Positions 16,485 to 25,206 of a stretch of 64,000 bases of DNA are shown here, piece after piece. Source of the DNA: Segatella cerevisiae. Lineage in GTDB: Bacteria; Bacteroidota; Bacteroidia; Bacteroidales; Bacteroidaceae. Below the pieces are notes generated by a model. The model ran no database searches and was not told the origin of the DNA. It saw only the letters and a program-made list of their open reading frames with translations. The number at the start of each line of letters is the position of its first letter. Position 1 is the stretch's first letter. The translations under genes and the position numbers were made by a program. The stretch lies in assembly GCF_024054555.1 (NCBI RefSeq), contig NZ_JAMXLY010000002.1, positions 1 to 64,000 on the forward strand, read 5' to 3'.

Positions 16485-19400
16485 ATTTATCGATTTTATC
16501 ATTTCCTTTTCCCTCAAAAGGAAATACCTGATCTTATGTCTCACGCTGGTCACGATCGTCATAGGCGTGATCAGTTTTTCGAAGACCCCTGTCGATGCGT
16601 TCCCTGACGTCACCAATACCAAGGTGACCATCATCACCCAATGGCCGGGAAGAAGTGCGGAAGAAATAGAGAAATTCGTCACGATTCCCATTGAGATCGC
16701 GATGAACTCGGTGCAAAAGAAAACGGATATCAGAAGTACGACACTCTTCGGACTGTCTGTCGTGACTGTCGTTTTCGATGATCATGTGGAAGATGAATTC
16801 GCCCGCCAACAAGTGTTCAACATGTTGGCAGACGCTGATCTCCCTGACGGCGTAAAACCTGACGTGGAGCCGTTGCAGGGACCGACAGGCGAGATCTACC
16901 GCTATACGCTGAAAAGTGACAAGAGGAGTGTCAGAGAACTGAAGACCCTCCAAGACTGGGTCATCGACAGAAAACTCCGCTCTGTCCCCGGCGTAGCAGA
17001 TATCGTCAGTTTCGGGGGTGAGGTGAAAACGTTCGAAGTCAGCGTCAATCCCAACCAACTCGCCACCTATGGTATCAGTCCGCTGGAACTCTACCAGGCT
17101 ATTGCGAACAGTAATGTCAATGTCGGCGGAGATGTCATAGAGAAAAATTCCCAGGCGTATGTCGTAAGGGGACTGGGACTGATCAACAATGTGGACGAAA
17201 TCGGCAATATCGTCGTCAAGAACATCAACAATACGCCTATCCTTGTCAGAAACCTCGCCCATGTCCACGAGTCCTGTGAACCCCGACTCGGACAAGTAGG
17301 CAGGGATAATGAGAAAGATGTCGTCGAGGGAATCGTCATCATGCGCAAAGGCGAGAACCCTGAGAACGTCATTGCTGCCCTGAAGTCGAAACTCAAGGAG
17401 ATCCAAGGTGAAGACCTCCCGAGGGATGTCAAGATCAAACCGTTCTATGACAGGCAGGATCTCGTCGATCTGGCAATCCATACGGTATTCCACAATGTCC
17501 TCGAAGGCATCTTACTGGTGACGCTGGTCGTGTTCCTGTTCATGAAAGACTGGCGGACGACGGTGATCGTCGCTTCCATCATCCCCCTGGCACTGCTCTT
17601 CGCCTTCATCTGCCTGCATCTCAACGGCATGAGTGCGAACCTCCTCTCCATGGGAGCCATCGACTTCGGAATTATCATAGACGGGGCAGTGGTCATGGTG
17701 GAGGCGATCTATGTGACGTTGAATGAAAGGGCGCGGAAGGTAGGCATGTCAGCGTTCAACAAACTCAGCAAGGATGGCATGATCCGCATCACTGCCAGAG
17801 GAAAAGCCAAATCCGTATTCTTCTCGAAATTGATCATCATCACTGCCCTGCTGCCGATCTTCTCTTTCCAGAAAGTGGAGGGAAAGATGTTTTCTCCCCT
17901 CGCCTACACGCTCGGTTTTGCGCTCTTGGGAGCCCTCATCTTCACGATGACGCTCGTGCCCGTCCTCTCCTCTCTCTTCCTCAAGAAGAACGTCAGGGAA
18001 AAGAAGAACAAATTTCTCGAGTTCATCTACAAATACTTTGACGGATTCTTCTCTCTCTGCCATAAGAATCCGAAAAAGACCATTGTCATCACCTTTGCAG
18101 CGGTGGTCTGCGGCCTCTCCTGCTACGGTCTGCTGGGCTCTGAATTCCTGCCTGAGATGGATGAAGGATCTATCTATATCCGGGCGACTCTGCCTCAGAG
18201 CGTCTCCCTTCATGAGGCGGTAAAACTCGCCAATCAGTTCAGAGGTGAAGTGAAATCATTCCCCGAGATCAAGGAGGTCATGTCCCAGACCGGCAGACCT
18301 AATGACGGGACTGATGCCACCGGCTTCTACAACATCGAACTCTTCGTGAAGATGTATCCTGAGAACACGTGGAAGACGGGGCGCAACAAGGACCAACTCA
18401 TCAAGGTCATCAATAAAAAACTGAATGCCTATCCCGGCATTGATTTCAATTTCTCCCAACCGATCAGTGACAATGTCGAAGAGGCCGTCAGCGGTGTCAA
18501 AGGGGCCATCGTCGCAAAAGTCTACGGTCCGGATCTCTATGAGGGCGAACATATCGCAGACCAGATCTACAAGGTCATGAAACCGATCAAGGGTATCACG
18601 GATCTGGGGGTCATCCGAAATATCGGGCAACCTGAATTGCAGATCAATATCGATGAAGCCCGCCTTGCCAGATACGGTGTCAGCAAACAGGATGTCCAAA
18701 GTACGATAGAAATGGCCATCGGCGGAAAAGCAGCCTCGCAGGTTTATGAGGATGAAAGGAAATTCAACCTTGTGGTCAGGTACGAGAAACCTTTCCGGGA
18801 CAATGAAGAGGAGATCGGCAAGATTAAGGTACCCGCCAGTGACGGAAGCATGATCCCCATCAGCGAACTTGCTGACATCCGCACCATCACCGGGCCACTC
18901 ATCATCTACCGGGAGAACCATGACCGGTACAGTGCCGTCAAGTTCTCTGTCCGTGACAGGGATATGGGCTCTGCCGTCGACGAGTCACGTGCCAAAGTTG
19001 CCAAATTGGTCAAACTCCCTCCAGGATACAAAATCAGTTGGAACGGGGATTTCGAGAATCAGAAAAGGGCCAGCAACCGACTCGCCCAAGTCGTACCCAT
19101 CAGTATCCTGCTCATTTTTGCTATCCTCTATGTCCTCTTCGGGAACAGTCGGGATGCCTCGCTTGTCCTGCTCAATGTTCCGGTTGCTGCTGTCGGAGGT
19201 ATCCTCATCCTACTCCTTACCGGTTTCAACTTCTCCATCTCTGCCGGTATCGGTTTCATCTGTCTTTTCGGCATTTGCATTCAGAACGGGGTCATTATGA
19301 TCATGGACATCAAGCAATTCATCAGGCACCGCTACCCGCTGCCCATTGCGGTCAGCAAAGGTATGCACTCCAGAATCAGGTCTGTCCTGATGACCGCCAT

Positions 19401-19602
19401 GATGGCTACTCTCGGACTGATGCCTGCTGCCCTGAGTCACGGCATCGGCAGCGAGAGCCAGCGCCCACTGGCAATCGTCATCATCGGAGGACTGATAGGT
19501 GCAACGACTTTTACCCTGTTTATATTCCCGATTATTGTGGAAAAGGTATACGGACATACGGTATTTGATAAAAAAGGTATCCTGAAACAGAAGAAACTGT
19601 GA
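16477..19602 (+). CDS. CzcA-type heavy-metal RND efflux pump
   Basis: The 1041-residue protein has the RND layout: one N-terminal membrane helix (about 12-30), a large periplasmic loop, helices 2-6 (about 335-500), helix 7 (about 530-550), a second loop, and helices 8-12 (about 865-1025). The helix 4 segment reads AIDFGIIIDGAVVMVE with Asp396 and Asp402. The DFG...DGA form is typical of Czc/Cnr-like pumps for Zn, Co, Cd or Ni rather than of Cu/Ag pumps such as CusA. The proton-driven pump would export divalent cations through the CzcC-like channel. Which metal is used cannot be fixed from sequence alone. Confidence 0.9.
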   Translation: MNKFIDFIISFSLKRKYLILCLTLVTIVIGVISFSKTPVDAFPDVTNTKVTIITQWPGRSAEEIEKFVTIPIEIAMNSVQKKTDIRSTTLFGLSVVTVVFDDHVEDEFARQQVFNMLADADLPDGVKPDVEPLQGPTGEIYRYTLKSDKRSVRELKTLQDWVIDRKLRSVPGVADIVSFGGEVKTFEVSVNPNQLATYGISPLELYQAIANSNVNVGGDVIEKNSQAYVVRGLGLINNVDEIGNIVVKNINNTPILVRNLAHVHESCEPRLGQVGRDNEKDVVEGIVIMRKGENPENVIAALKSKLKEIQGEDLPRDVKIKPFYDRQDLVDLAIHTVFHNVLEGILLVTLVVFLFMKDWRTTVIVASIIPLALLFAFICLHLNGMSANLLSMGAIDFGIIIDGAVVMVEAIYVTLNERARKVGMSAFNKLSKDGMIRITARGKAKSVFFSKLIIITALLPIFSFQKVEGKMFSPLAYTLGFALLGALIFTMTLVPVLSSLFLKKNVREKKNKFLEFIYKYFDGFFSLCHKNPKKTIVITFAAVVCGLSCYGLLGSEFLPEMDEGSIYIRATLPQSVSLHEAVKLANQFRGEVKSFPEIKEVMSQTGRPNDGTDATGFYNIELFVKMYPENTWKTGRNKDQLIKVINKKLNAYPGIDFNFSQPISDNVEEAVSGVKGAIVAKVYGPDLYEGEHIADQIYKVMKPIKGITDLGVIRNIGQPELQINIDEARLARYGVSKQDVQSTIEMAIGGKAASQVYEDERKFNLVVRYEKPFRDNEEEIGKIKVPASDGSMIPISELADIRTITGPLIIYRENHDRYSAVKFSVRDRDMGSAVDESRAKVAKLVKLPPGYKISWNGDFENQKRASNRLAQVVPISILLIFAILYVLFGNSRDASLVLLNVPVAAVGGILILLLTGFNFSISAGIGFICLFGICIQNGVIMIMDIKQFIRHRYPLPIAVSKGMHSRIRSVLMTAMMATLGLMPAALSHGIGSESQRPLAIVIIGGLIGATTFTLFIFPIIVEKVYGHTVFDKKGILKQKKL

Positions 19603-19611
19603 GGCCGACAA

Positions 19612-19712
19612 GGTCTGGAATCCTCAAAAGTTTCTGAAGGAGACCCCCCTCTATATCAGAAGACAGGCAGGCGAGTGGGAAACGGCCTCGTCTGTCTTCC
19701 CGGTTCCAGACC
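19612..19712. repeat. Nested inverted repeats between the efflux operon and the regulator gene
   Basis: An outer pair GGTCTGGAA (19612-19620) and TTCCAGACC (19704-19712) encloses an inner pair GAAGACAG (19659-19666) and CTGTCTTC (19692-19699), itself enclosing CGAG/CTCG (19672-19675 and 19687-19690). It starts 9 bases after the pump stop codon. It could be an RNA structure that limits read-through or protects the efflux mRNA 3' end. It has no terminal T-run. Confidence 0.45.
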
Positions 19713-19803
19713 GACAGTCCATACCGGAGCCACAAGAGAACGATTTTAAGATAAATTAGAGTTTTCTAAGTACCGGCAGTCAGGATTTTCCACCAAAAAT
19801 AGT

Positions 19804-19811
19804 TAGATTTG
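19804..19811 (+). promoter_or_regulatory. -7 box directly before the response-regulator ATG
   Basis: TAGATTTG followed by CAG ends only 6 bases before the ATG at 19818. A transcript from it would begin at or within a few bases of the start codon, giving a leaderless or almost leaderless mRNA. Confidence 0.45.
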
Positions 19812-19817
19812 CAGAGA

Positions 19818-20549
19818 ATGGAACAAAAAGACAATCATCAGCAGTACAGAATCTGCATGGCAGAGGACGAAGCCAACATTTCAGATTTTGTATCGAGAGG
19901 ACTCTCTGAATTCGGGTATCAGGTAGACGTTTTCAACAACGGTGAGAAAGCCTGGGAAGCCTTGAAGACAGGCAATCCCCATGATACGACTCAGCGGAAC
20001 AGTCCCTATGACCTCCTGCTCCTCGACATCCGTATGCCCCGGTTGTCAGGCATCGAGGTGTGCCAACTTTTCCGGGATAAATACGGTTATCAGACCCCTG
20101 TCATCATGCTGACGGCTCTGAGCACCACTGATGATATTATCATGGGGCTGCATGCCGGTGCCGATGACTATCTCTCCAAACCTTTCAAATTCATGGAACT
20201 GCTTGCCCGGATCGAAGCCTTGCTGCGCAGATCGTCGTTCAATGAGGGACACCAACTCTTCCACTATGCGAATCTGACGATTGACCCGTCCTCCCATAAA
20301 GCCCAAAGGGGTGACGTGTCTGTCGACCTGAGCACCAAGGAGTACCGCTTGCTGGAATATTTCATCCGGCATCACGGGGAAGTACTCTCCCGGCGACAAC
20401 TCCTCAAAAATGTCTGGGACAGGGACTTCGACACGAATACTAACATCGTGGAAGTTTATGTGAAATACATCAGAAGCAAAATAGACGATCCTTTTGACCA
20501 CAAACTGATCCACACGATCGTCGGCATCGGTTATATGATGAAAGAATAA
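19818..20549 (+). CDS. OmpR-family response regulator
   Basis: From the ATG at 19818 the protein has 243 residues. The receiver domain (about 11-130) has the acidic pair in AEDEAN, the phospho-acceptor Asp70 in LLLLDIRMP, Thr99 and Lys121 in DDYLSKPF. The C-terminal winged helix (about 145-240) has LTIDPSSHKAQRG, LSTKEYRLLEYFIRH and a VEVYVKYIRSKID recognition region. A TTG codon 9 bases upstream is also in frame but overlaps the promoter box. The kinase gene follows after 10 bases. Position directly after a CzcCBA operon suggests control of metal efflux, as CzcR/CzcS or CusR/CusS do; this is inferred from context. Confidence 0.9.
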   Translation: MEQKDNHQQYRICMAEDEANISDFVSRGLSEFGYQVDVFNNGEKAWEALKTGNPHDTTQRNSPYDLLLLDIRMPRLSGIEVCQLFRDKYGYQTPVIMLTALSTTDDIIMGLHAGADDYLSKPFKFMELLARIEALLRRSSFNEGHQLFHYANLTIDPSSHKAQRGDVSVDLSTKEYRLLEYFIRHHGEVLSRRQLLKNVWDRDFDTNTNIVEVYVKYIRSKIDDPFDHKLIHTIVGIGYMMKE

Positions 20550-20559
20550 TCTCCCTGCC

Positions 20560-21747
20560 ATGAATACCAGTAGAAAAATCTCTTTCCTGTATTCAGGAAT
20601 TACCATTGGTCTGGTGCTGATAGCCGGATTCATCTTTTATATCATCTCTTCATACTACACCGAAAACCTCTACTTCAAGTATATGAATGAGAAGGCACAC
20701 GCTGTGGCTGATGAGAAATTCTCCAAAGATGAACTCGACGCCGTAAAATACCAGAACGTCGTCAGACGCAGGCAAAACTCCATCCCCACATCCAAAGAAC
20801 TCTTCATCAACATCAAAGACCGGCGGCAAGCCAACCGCCAACTGTCACGGTACCTCAACGCGGACCAACTCCGGGATCTCTATCAGAACAAAGTGGTCAA
20901 CTTCTATCATGGGGATCAGGTCGGCACAGCGTTCATCTACTATGACAATGAAGGCAATTTCGCTGTCGTTGTCCTTAGCCGCAACCCCTATGGCAAGGAG
21001 ATATCCCGCACCATCAAATGGTATATATCCTTCCTCGTGATCGTCTCTGCTGTCATCCTCTATCTGATCAGCCGGTTGTACGCAGCTAAAATGGTAGACA
21101 GGATCGACAGGGACTACCAAGTAGAAAAACTCTTTGTCAATAATGCCTCTCATGAAATCAACAATCCCCTGACGGCCATACAAGGCGAATGTGAGATAGC
21201 CCTGATGAGGGAGCGCTCTATAGCGGACTACCGGAACTCGTTGCAGAGGATCCATTCTGAGACCGAGCGCATCATCAGGATTATGCAGCAACTCCTGCAA
21301 TTCTCTCATACCCGGTCACAGGAAACGGATCCCGATAACCTCAACAAGGTAGACTTCGCGGACTTTCTGGAACAATTCGACAATGAGGACACTGATATCA
21401 TCGTAAAGAATGATTTCAAGATCATGATTGATGAAAGTCTCTTGAGGATCGCCATGCGCAATCTTATCGGAAATGCCCATAAGTATTCAGAAGGCAAGAA
21501 GGTCCGCATCACTGTCAACAAGGGGATCATCTCGATCAAGGACCAGGGTATCGGCATCTCGGAAAACGACATCAAGCATATTTTCGAACCTTTCTACCGT
21601 GCCGGAAATGCCAACGGCATCAAAGGTCATGGCATAGGACTGGCTTTGGCCGAACAGATACTGAAGAAATATGGTGCCTTGATCAAAGTTGCTTCTCAGG
21701 AAAATAAGGGTACGACCTTCACCATCGATTTCCGGAAGATCTTATAA
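20560..21747 (+). CDS. Membrane sensor histidine kinase
   Basis: The 395-residue kinase has membrane helices near 9-29 and 153-174 with an extracytoplasmic region of about 120 residues between. There is almost no HAMP linker before the dimerisation box NNASHEINNPLTAIQGE, with the phospho-accepting His198. The ATPase has an N box (NLIGNAHKYSEG), G1 box (DQGIGISEN), F box (IFEPFYR) and G2 box (GHGIGLALAEQI). All catalytic motifs are present. It is the cognate partner of the preceding regulator and likely senses periplasmic metal, although the sensor region shows no obvious His/Cys cluster. Confidence 0.9.
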   Translation: MNTSRKISFLYSGITIGLVLIAGFIFYIISSYYTENLYFKYMNEKAHAVADEKFSKDELDAVKYQNVVRRRQNSIPTSKELFINIKDRRQANRQLSRYLNADQLRDLYQNKVVNFYHGDQVGTAFIYYDNEGNFAVVVLSRNPYGKEISRTIKWYISFLVIVSAVILYLISRLYAAKMVDRIDRDYQVEKLFVNNASHEINNPLTAIQGECEIALMRERSIADYRNSLQRIHSETERIIRIMQQLLQFSHTRSQETDPDNLNKVDFADFLEQFDNEDTDIIVKNDFKIMIDESLLRIAMRNLIGNAHKYSEGKKVRITVNKGIISIKDQGIGISENDIKHIFEPFYRAGNANGIKGHGIGLALAEQILKKYGALIKVASQENKGTTFTIDFRKIL

Positions 21748-22193
21748 ACTCTCTCTTCTATCAATGAGAGATACAAGAGAGGGCTTCATACGAGATGCTC
21801 CGCAGTATTTTGAGATAAAAGAATCGGGAGAAAGAATGCTGATCCTGCTCTCTGACTATCATCGATTACAGACCTGCCGGGACGGTTTTACAGGTCCTTA
21901 AAAAACAAGAATTCGTAGTTTCGAGAAAGAAGACGACAACTTTCGAGAAAGAGACGGCTGACTTTCTCGAAACTATCCCCCGCTCTTTCTAAAGAGTTAG
22001 AACTTCTTTTCCATCAGTGATTGTTACAGTATAACTCTCCCCTGTTTTTACAAAAAAGCAGGGTGATTCCCACGGCTTTTAAGAGAAGTCCCGTTCTACT
22101 CAGGAACAAGGGGTAGGAAAACGTTCTTTGACGCACAGGGTGACTCTGACAGGCCACATCTGTTCCGACAGAAAACCGTCAGACACACGACAC
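21748..22193. other. 446-bp intergenic region with several hairpins
   Basis: No gene is seen. Structures present: GACCTG/CAGGTC (21871-21876 and 21891-21896) downstream of the kinase; three related 12-mers around TTTCGAGAAAG (21918-21929, 21940-21951, and inverted at 21962-21973); and CCCTG..CAGGG with A/T-rich inner arms near 22036-22061, which can act as a terminator in either direction for the convergent kinase and DUF805 genes. Confidence 0.5.
21918..21973. repeat. Three-copy direct/inverted repeat cluster
   Basis: GTTTCGAGAAAG at 21918-21929, CTTTCGAGAAAG at 21940-21951 and the inverse CTTTCTCGAAAC at 21962-21973. The third can pair with either of the first two, giving two mutually exclusive hairpins. 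Function is unknown. Confidence 0.6.
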
Positions 22194-22748
22194 TTACTGC
22201 AAGGAATCAGAATCGGATGAATCGGATTTCTCTTCAGGGATTCCGTCACCGACATTGTCTGAAGGCATCGCACCGTATTTTGGTGAAGGACCATACTTGT
22301 TCTCTTCCGGTTTTGAATCCATACAATACCAGACCAAAAGTACGACTGACATGACAAGGATCAATATGACTGCAAACAGTGTCAAGATGTACCATTGGAC
22401 AAGGGCAAAGACACAACACAAGATGGCGGGGATGAACACGCAAAAGAAATACCAGCCACTCCTGCCCGTGTCGTGCAGGCGGCGCCAGGCAACGGACAAA
22501 CTCGGCAAGATCAAAGCCAACTCGACAATCATGGAGACTACGCCTTCACCTGAATCGGAAATATCAAAACCCAAGAGTTTATCCACCAGTGCTGCAATCG
22601 TGACTACAATCACCTGGAACAACTGGAACCACCAGTATTCTGAACGACGGGCACGACCCGTAAAAGTGGCATACTTTCTGAAGACTGTACTGACAGCCTG
22701 CACAAAAGTGAGCATCGGCCGACCTTCTTGAACATCGTTTTTATCCAT
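22194..22748 (-). CDS. DUF805 membrane protein
   Basis: The 184-residue protein matches DUF805 in its order FTGRARRSEYWWFQLF (about 31-46), two or three membrane helices, WRRLHDTGRSGWYFF (about 88-102) and two further helices. The C-terminal tail is acidic and Ser-rich (EEKSDSSDSDSLQ). The biochemical role of DUF805 proteins is unknown. Together with the neighbouring paralogue it lies downstream of an undecaprenyl-phosphate sugar transferase in the same orientation. Both proteins end in a KYGPSPKY motif before the tail, which shows recent duplication. Confidence 0.75.
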   Translation of the reverse strand: MDKNDVQEGRPMLTFVQAVSTVFRKYATFTGRARRSEYWWFQLFQVIVVTIAALVDKLLGFDISDSGEGVVSMIVELALILPSLSVAWRRLHDTGRSGWYFFCVFIPAILCCVFALVQWYILTLFAVILILVMSVVLLVWYCMDSKPEENKYGPSPKYGAMPSDNVGDGIPEEKSDSSDSDSLQ

Positions 22749-22815
22749 AGTATCTGTTTTAAAAAGTTAATCATTTCTTCAGGACCGGCATTGTCTCCAA
22801 TACCCGATGGCCGCA

Positions 22816-23313
22816 TCATTTATATTTTGGAGAAGGCCCGTATTTGTTGATTTCCTTCCGGGAATCCAAGCAGCAGAATGCCAGGAGCGCAGCGAATGCA
22901 ACAAGTCCCAGAATGCCAAAGAAAATACTGCCTGCATAAGTGAATGAAGCCAAGACCGTACTCAATACGATCGGAACAAAGAAGACTAGCCAATACCAGC
23001 CACTCCGCCCGATATCATGAAAGCGACGCCAGAACACGGCAAGGTCAGGGAGTAACAGTCCGACAAATACGATAAGCGTCAGGACGCCGACAGAACCCCT
23101 GAAGTGCAAATTGAAGTGATTGAGGATGAAGTTGGTGATCAGCGTATCCAGGCAATTGACAAGGAAAAAGGCCAGCATTTCAAACAGTTTGAACCACCAG
23201 TATTCAGATCGTCTGGCCCTTCCTCTGAAGGTCCAGTAATGATGAAAGACACGCTTCACTGCCTGATTGAACTTCAGTGAAGGCAATACTTGTGGTAAAT
23301 GATTCATTCCCAT
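22816..23313 (-). CDS. DUF805 membrane protein, paralogue of the next gene
   Basis: The 165-residue protein has the DUF805 signatures FRGRARRSEYWWFKLFE (about 28-44) and WRRFHDIGRSGWYWL (about 102-116), with four hydrophobic segments. It ends INKYGPSPKYK, nearly the same as the segment before the acidic tail of the downstream paralogue. Gap to that gene is 67 bases. The upstream sugar transferase ends 163 bases before. Function is unknown; an envelope role is suggested only by location. Confidence 0.75.
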   Translation of the reverse strand: MGMNHLPQVLPSLKFNQAVKRVFHHYWTFRGRARRSEYWWFKLFEMLAFFLVNCLDTLITNFILNHFNLHFRGSVGVLTLIVFVGLLLPDLAVFWRRFHDIGRSGWYWLVFFVPIVLSTVLASFTYAGSIFFGILGLVAFAALLAFCCLDSRKEINKYGPSPKYK

Positions 23314-23476
23314 GCTATTCTCTTTTTCGCGTTAGACGCAGTACGAGTTATTCTGACAACCGGCTCTTTCCCATCCGGTCTTGCCGTTTCTCTTGATAAC
23401 CCTACAAAAATAACCCATATCCTCGAGATATACAAGTTTTCTATTGGAAATTCCCAATATTTCAGTATTCCGAGGG

Positions 23477-24898
23477 TCAATAGGCGTGTTTGTCATGGAC
23501 AAAAACAGATTTGATGGTCAGGAAAATGATATAGAGGTCAAGCCAGAAACTCCAATGTTCCAGGTACCAGATGTCCTGCCGGACACGCTTCTTCATCAAA
23601 TCCAGATCCTTCGTCTCTCCCCGGAAACCCGTCACCTGTGCCCATCCAGTAATACCGGGTTTGACAAAATGACGGACCATATATTTTCGGATCAAACTCG
23701 AATAGAGTTTAGTATGGATCAGCATGTGTGGCCGTGGACCGACAATGCTCATCTCACCTTTCAAGACATTGATAAACTGCGGCAGTTCATCGATGTCAGT
23801 CTTTCTCATGAAATCCCCGAAGACAAATTTCCGGGGGTCATTTTTCGTCGCCTGCACTTTGTCGGCATCTGCATTGACGCGCATGGACCGGAATTTCAGG
23901 ATCGTAAATTCCTTTCCGTTAATCCCTGTGCGCCTCTGCTTGAAAAACACAGGACCGGGACTCGAAATTTTTATGATCAGTGCAATGATCGGATAAAAAG
24001 GCAAGGTGATAACCAGTGAGACCAAGGCGAAAACGATGTCAAAAACGCGTTTGACCAAACGGTTGGCAGACAGAGACAAGGGCATGTTGTACGTTGAGAA
24101 CACCAGCATGTCATCACCCAGCATCTCCGGCCGAAGGTTCAGTTCAAAACCCTCCGCCAGCATCGGGACATAAAAGAAACGGATAAAGTGATCGTCACAA
24201 TATTGGGCGACACGCGAGATCTCATTACAACAAGACCGGGGAAGACTACAATAGACCTCATCGGCATGGATCTCCTCCTTTTCAGATTCCAGTTTCTTGT
24301 CCAAATCCTCATAACTGCCGAGATAGGTGAGTTTGCTGAACACCGAATAAGTGGTCGTATCTGCCGGTGCATAATACCCCCCGAACCGGTATCCCGTAGA
24401 AGGATTCCCTATCAGTTTTCCGAAGATGATATCCAGGGCAGGATCAGTTCCGATGAAGATGACTGAACGAGTATTCCTGCCATTCCTCCGCAAGTTGACA
24501 AGCACAGCACGCTCCGCAAACCTCAGTCCAAACAGCAGGAACCAGTAAGTGACACAAATCACGGCCAGGATGGAGCCGCCGTCATAGTCATCGAAATGGA
24601 ACAGGCGCAGCATCAGATAGGTCACGACAAATACCGTCACGACCAATTCCGTGACCCGGCGGAACACCTTTCTCGGTGTCACTATCCGACGATGAATGAT
24701 GGAAGAATAACCGTACTGTGAAAACATCAACCCGACAAGGGCTGAAAGATAAAACAGTTGCCGGTCTGCAAAACTCCACGAAAGTTGGGGAAAGACAAGA
24801 AACAGATAGATCGCAGCAATAACATAAAAGAGGACAATGTCCCCTATTAAAACGGTCCATTTAATAAGTTCACTTGATTCTGTCAGAACCTTCTTCAT
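23477..24898 (-). CDS. Undecaprenyl-phosphate sugar-1-phosphate transferase (WcaJ/WbaP type)
   Basis: The 473-residue protein has four N-terminal membrane helices (about 14-120), a CoA-binding-like central domain with SVIFIGTDPALDIIFGK (about 142-158), a fifth hydrophobic segment (VFDIVFALVSLVITLPFYPIIAL, about 288-310) and the C-terminal bacterial sugar transferase domain: SSPGPVFFKQRRTGINGKEF, KFRSMR, KTDIDELPQFINVLKGEMS and VGPRPHM. It transfers a sugar-1-phosphate, commonly glucose or galactose, to undecaprenyl phosphate and so starts capsule or exopolysaccharide repeat synthesis at the inner membrane. The divergent neighbour is Wzi-like, which supports a capsule role. Confidence 0.9.
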   Translation of the reverse strand: MKKVLTESSELIKWTVLIGDIVLFYVIAAIYLFLVFPQLSWSFADRQLFYLSALVGLMFSQYGYSSIIHRRIVTPRKVFRRVTELVVTVFVVTYLMLRLFHFDDYDGGSILAVICVTYWFLLFGLRFAERAVLVNLRRNGRNTRSVIFIGTDPALDIIFGKLIGNPSTGYRFGGYYAPADTTTYSVFSKLTYLGSYEDLDKKLESEKEEIHADEVYCSLPRSCCNEISRVAQYCDDHFIRFFYVPMLAEGFELNLRPEMLGDDMLVFSTYNMPLSLSANRLVKRVFDIVFALVSLVITLPFYPIIALIIKISSPGPVFFKQRRTGINGKEFTILKFRSMRVNADADKVQATKNDPRKFVFGDFMRKTDIDELPQFINVLKGEMSIVGPRPHMLIHTKLYSSLIRKYMVRHFVKPGITGWAQVTGFRGETKDLDLMKKRVRQDIWYLEHWSFWLDLYIIFLTIKSVFVHDKHAY

Positions 24899-24932
24899 TA
24901 TGAATTTGTCTTATTTAACCAACTAACTCTTG

Positions 24933-24940
24933 CAAAACTA
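24933..24940 (-). promoter_or_regulatory. -7 box of the sugar-phosphate transferase
   Basis: TAGTTTTG followed by C on the minus strand, 34 bases before the ATG at 24898. Confidence 0.5.
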
Positions 24941-25115
24941 CTACTTTTTACTGAATTTCACAAACATTATGAAAGAATTCCAAAGACTAATCCCTAAAAG
25001 TGTCCCTATCCTTGCCCTTTCAAGAAGCACCGGATTTCTTTACAACTCTTCATTACTGCCCCTGTTTTCAAGGTAAATATTTATGGCCGACTCCCGGTTA
25101 TCAGAAAAGATTTCG

Positions 25116-25123
25116 TATATTTG
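25116..25123 (+). promoter_or_regulatory. -7 box of the Wzi-like gene
   Basis: TATATTTG followed by CA. It lies inside the longest open frame of this gene, so the upstream in-frame starts are not transcribed from it and the true start is the TTG at 25207. Confidence 0.6.
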
Positions 25124-25206
25124 CAAGGAAATGCTTCATCTCGGATTTTAAAAGTATTCGATCTGGTCTCGTACAATCAGACCATACCATTTACAGTATA
25201 AATAAA

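Noticed and set aside
16534-17493. 319-codon minus-strand open frame inside the metal pump gene
   Set aside because: It is Asp/Val-rich shadow sequence opposite strongly conserved RND coding sequence.
25000-25206. N-terminal 69 codons of the long Wzi-like open frame
   Set aside because: They contain the promoter box at 25116 and are not protein-like; a normal signal peptide begins at the TTG at 25207.
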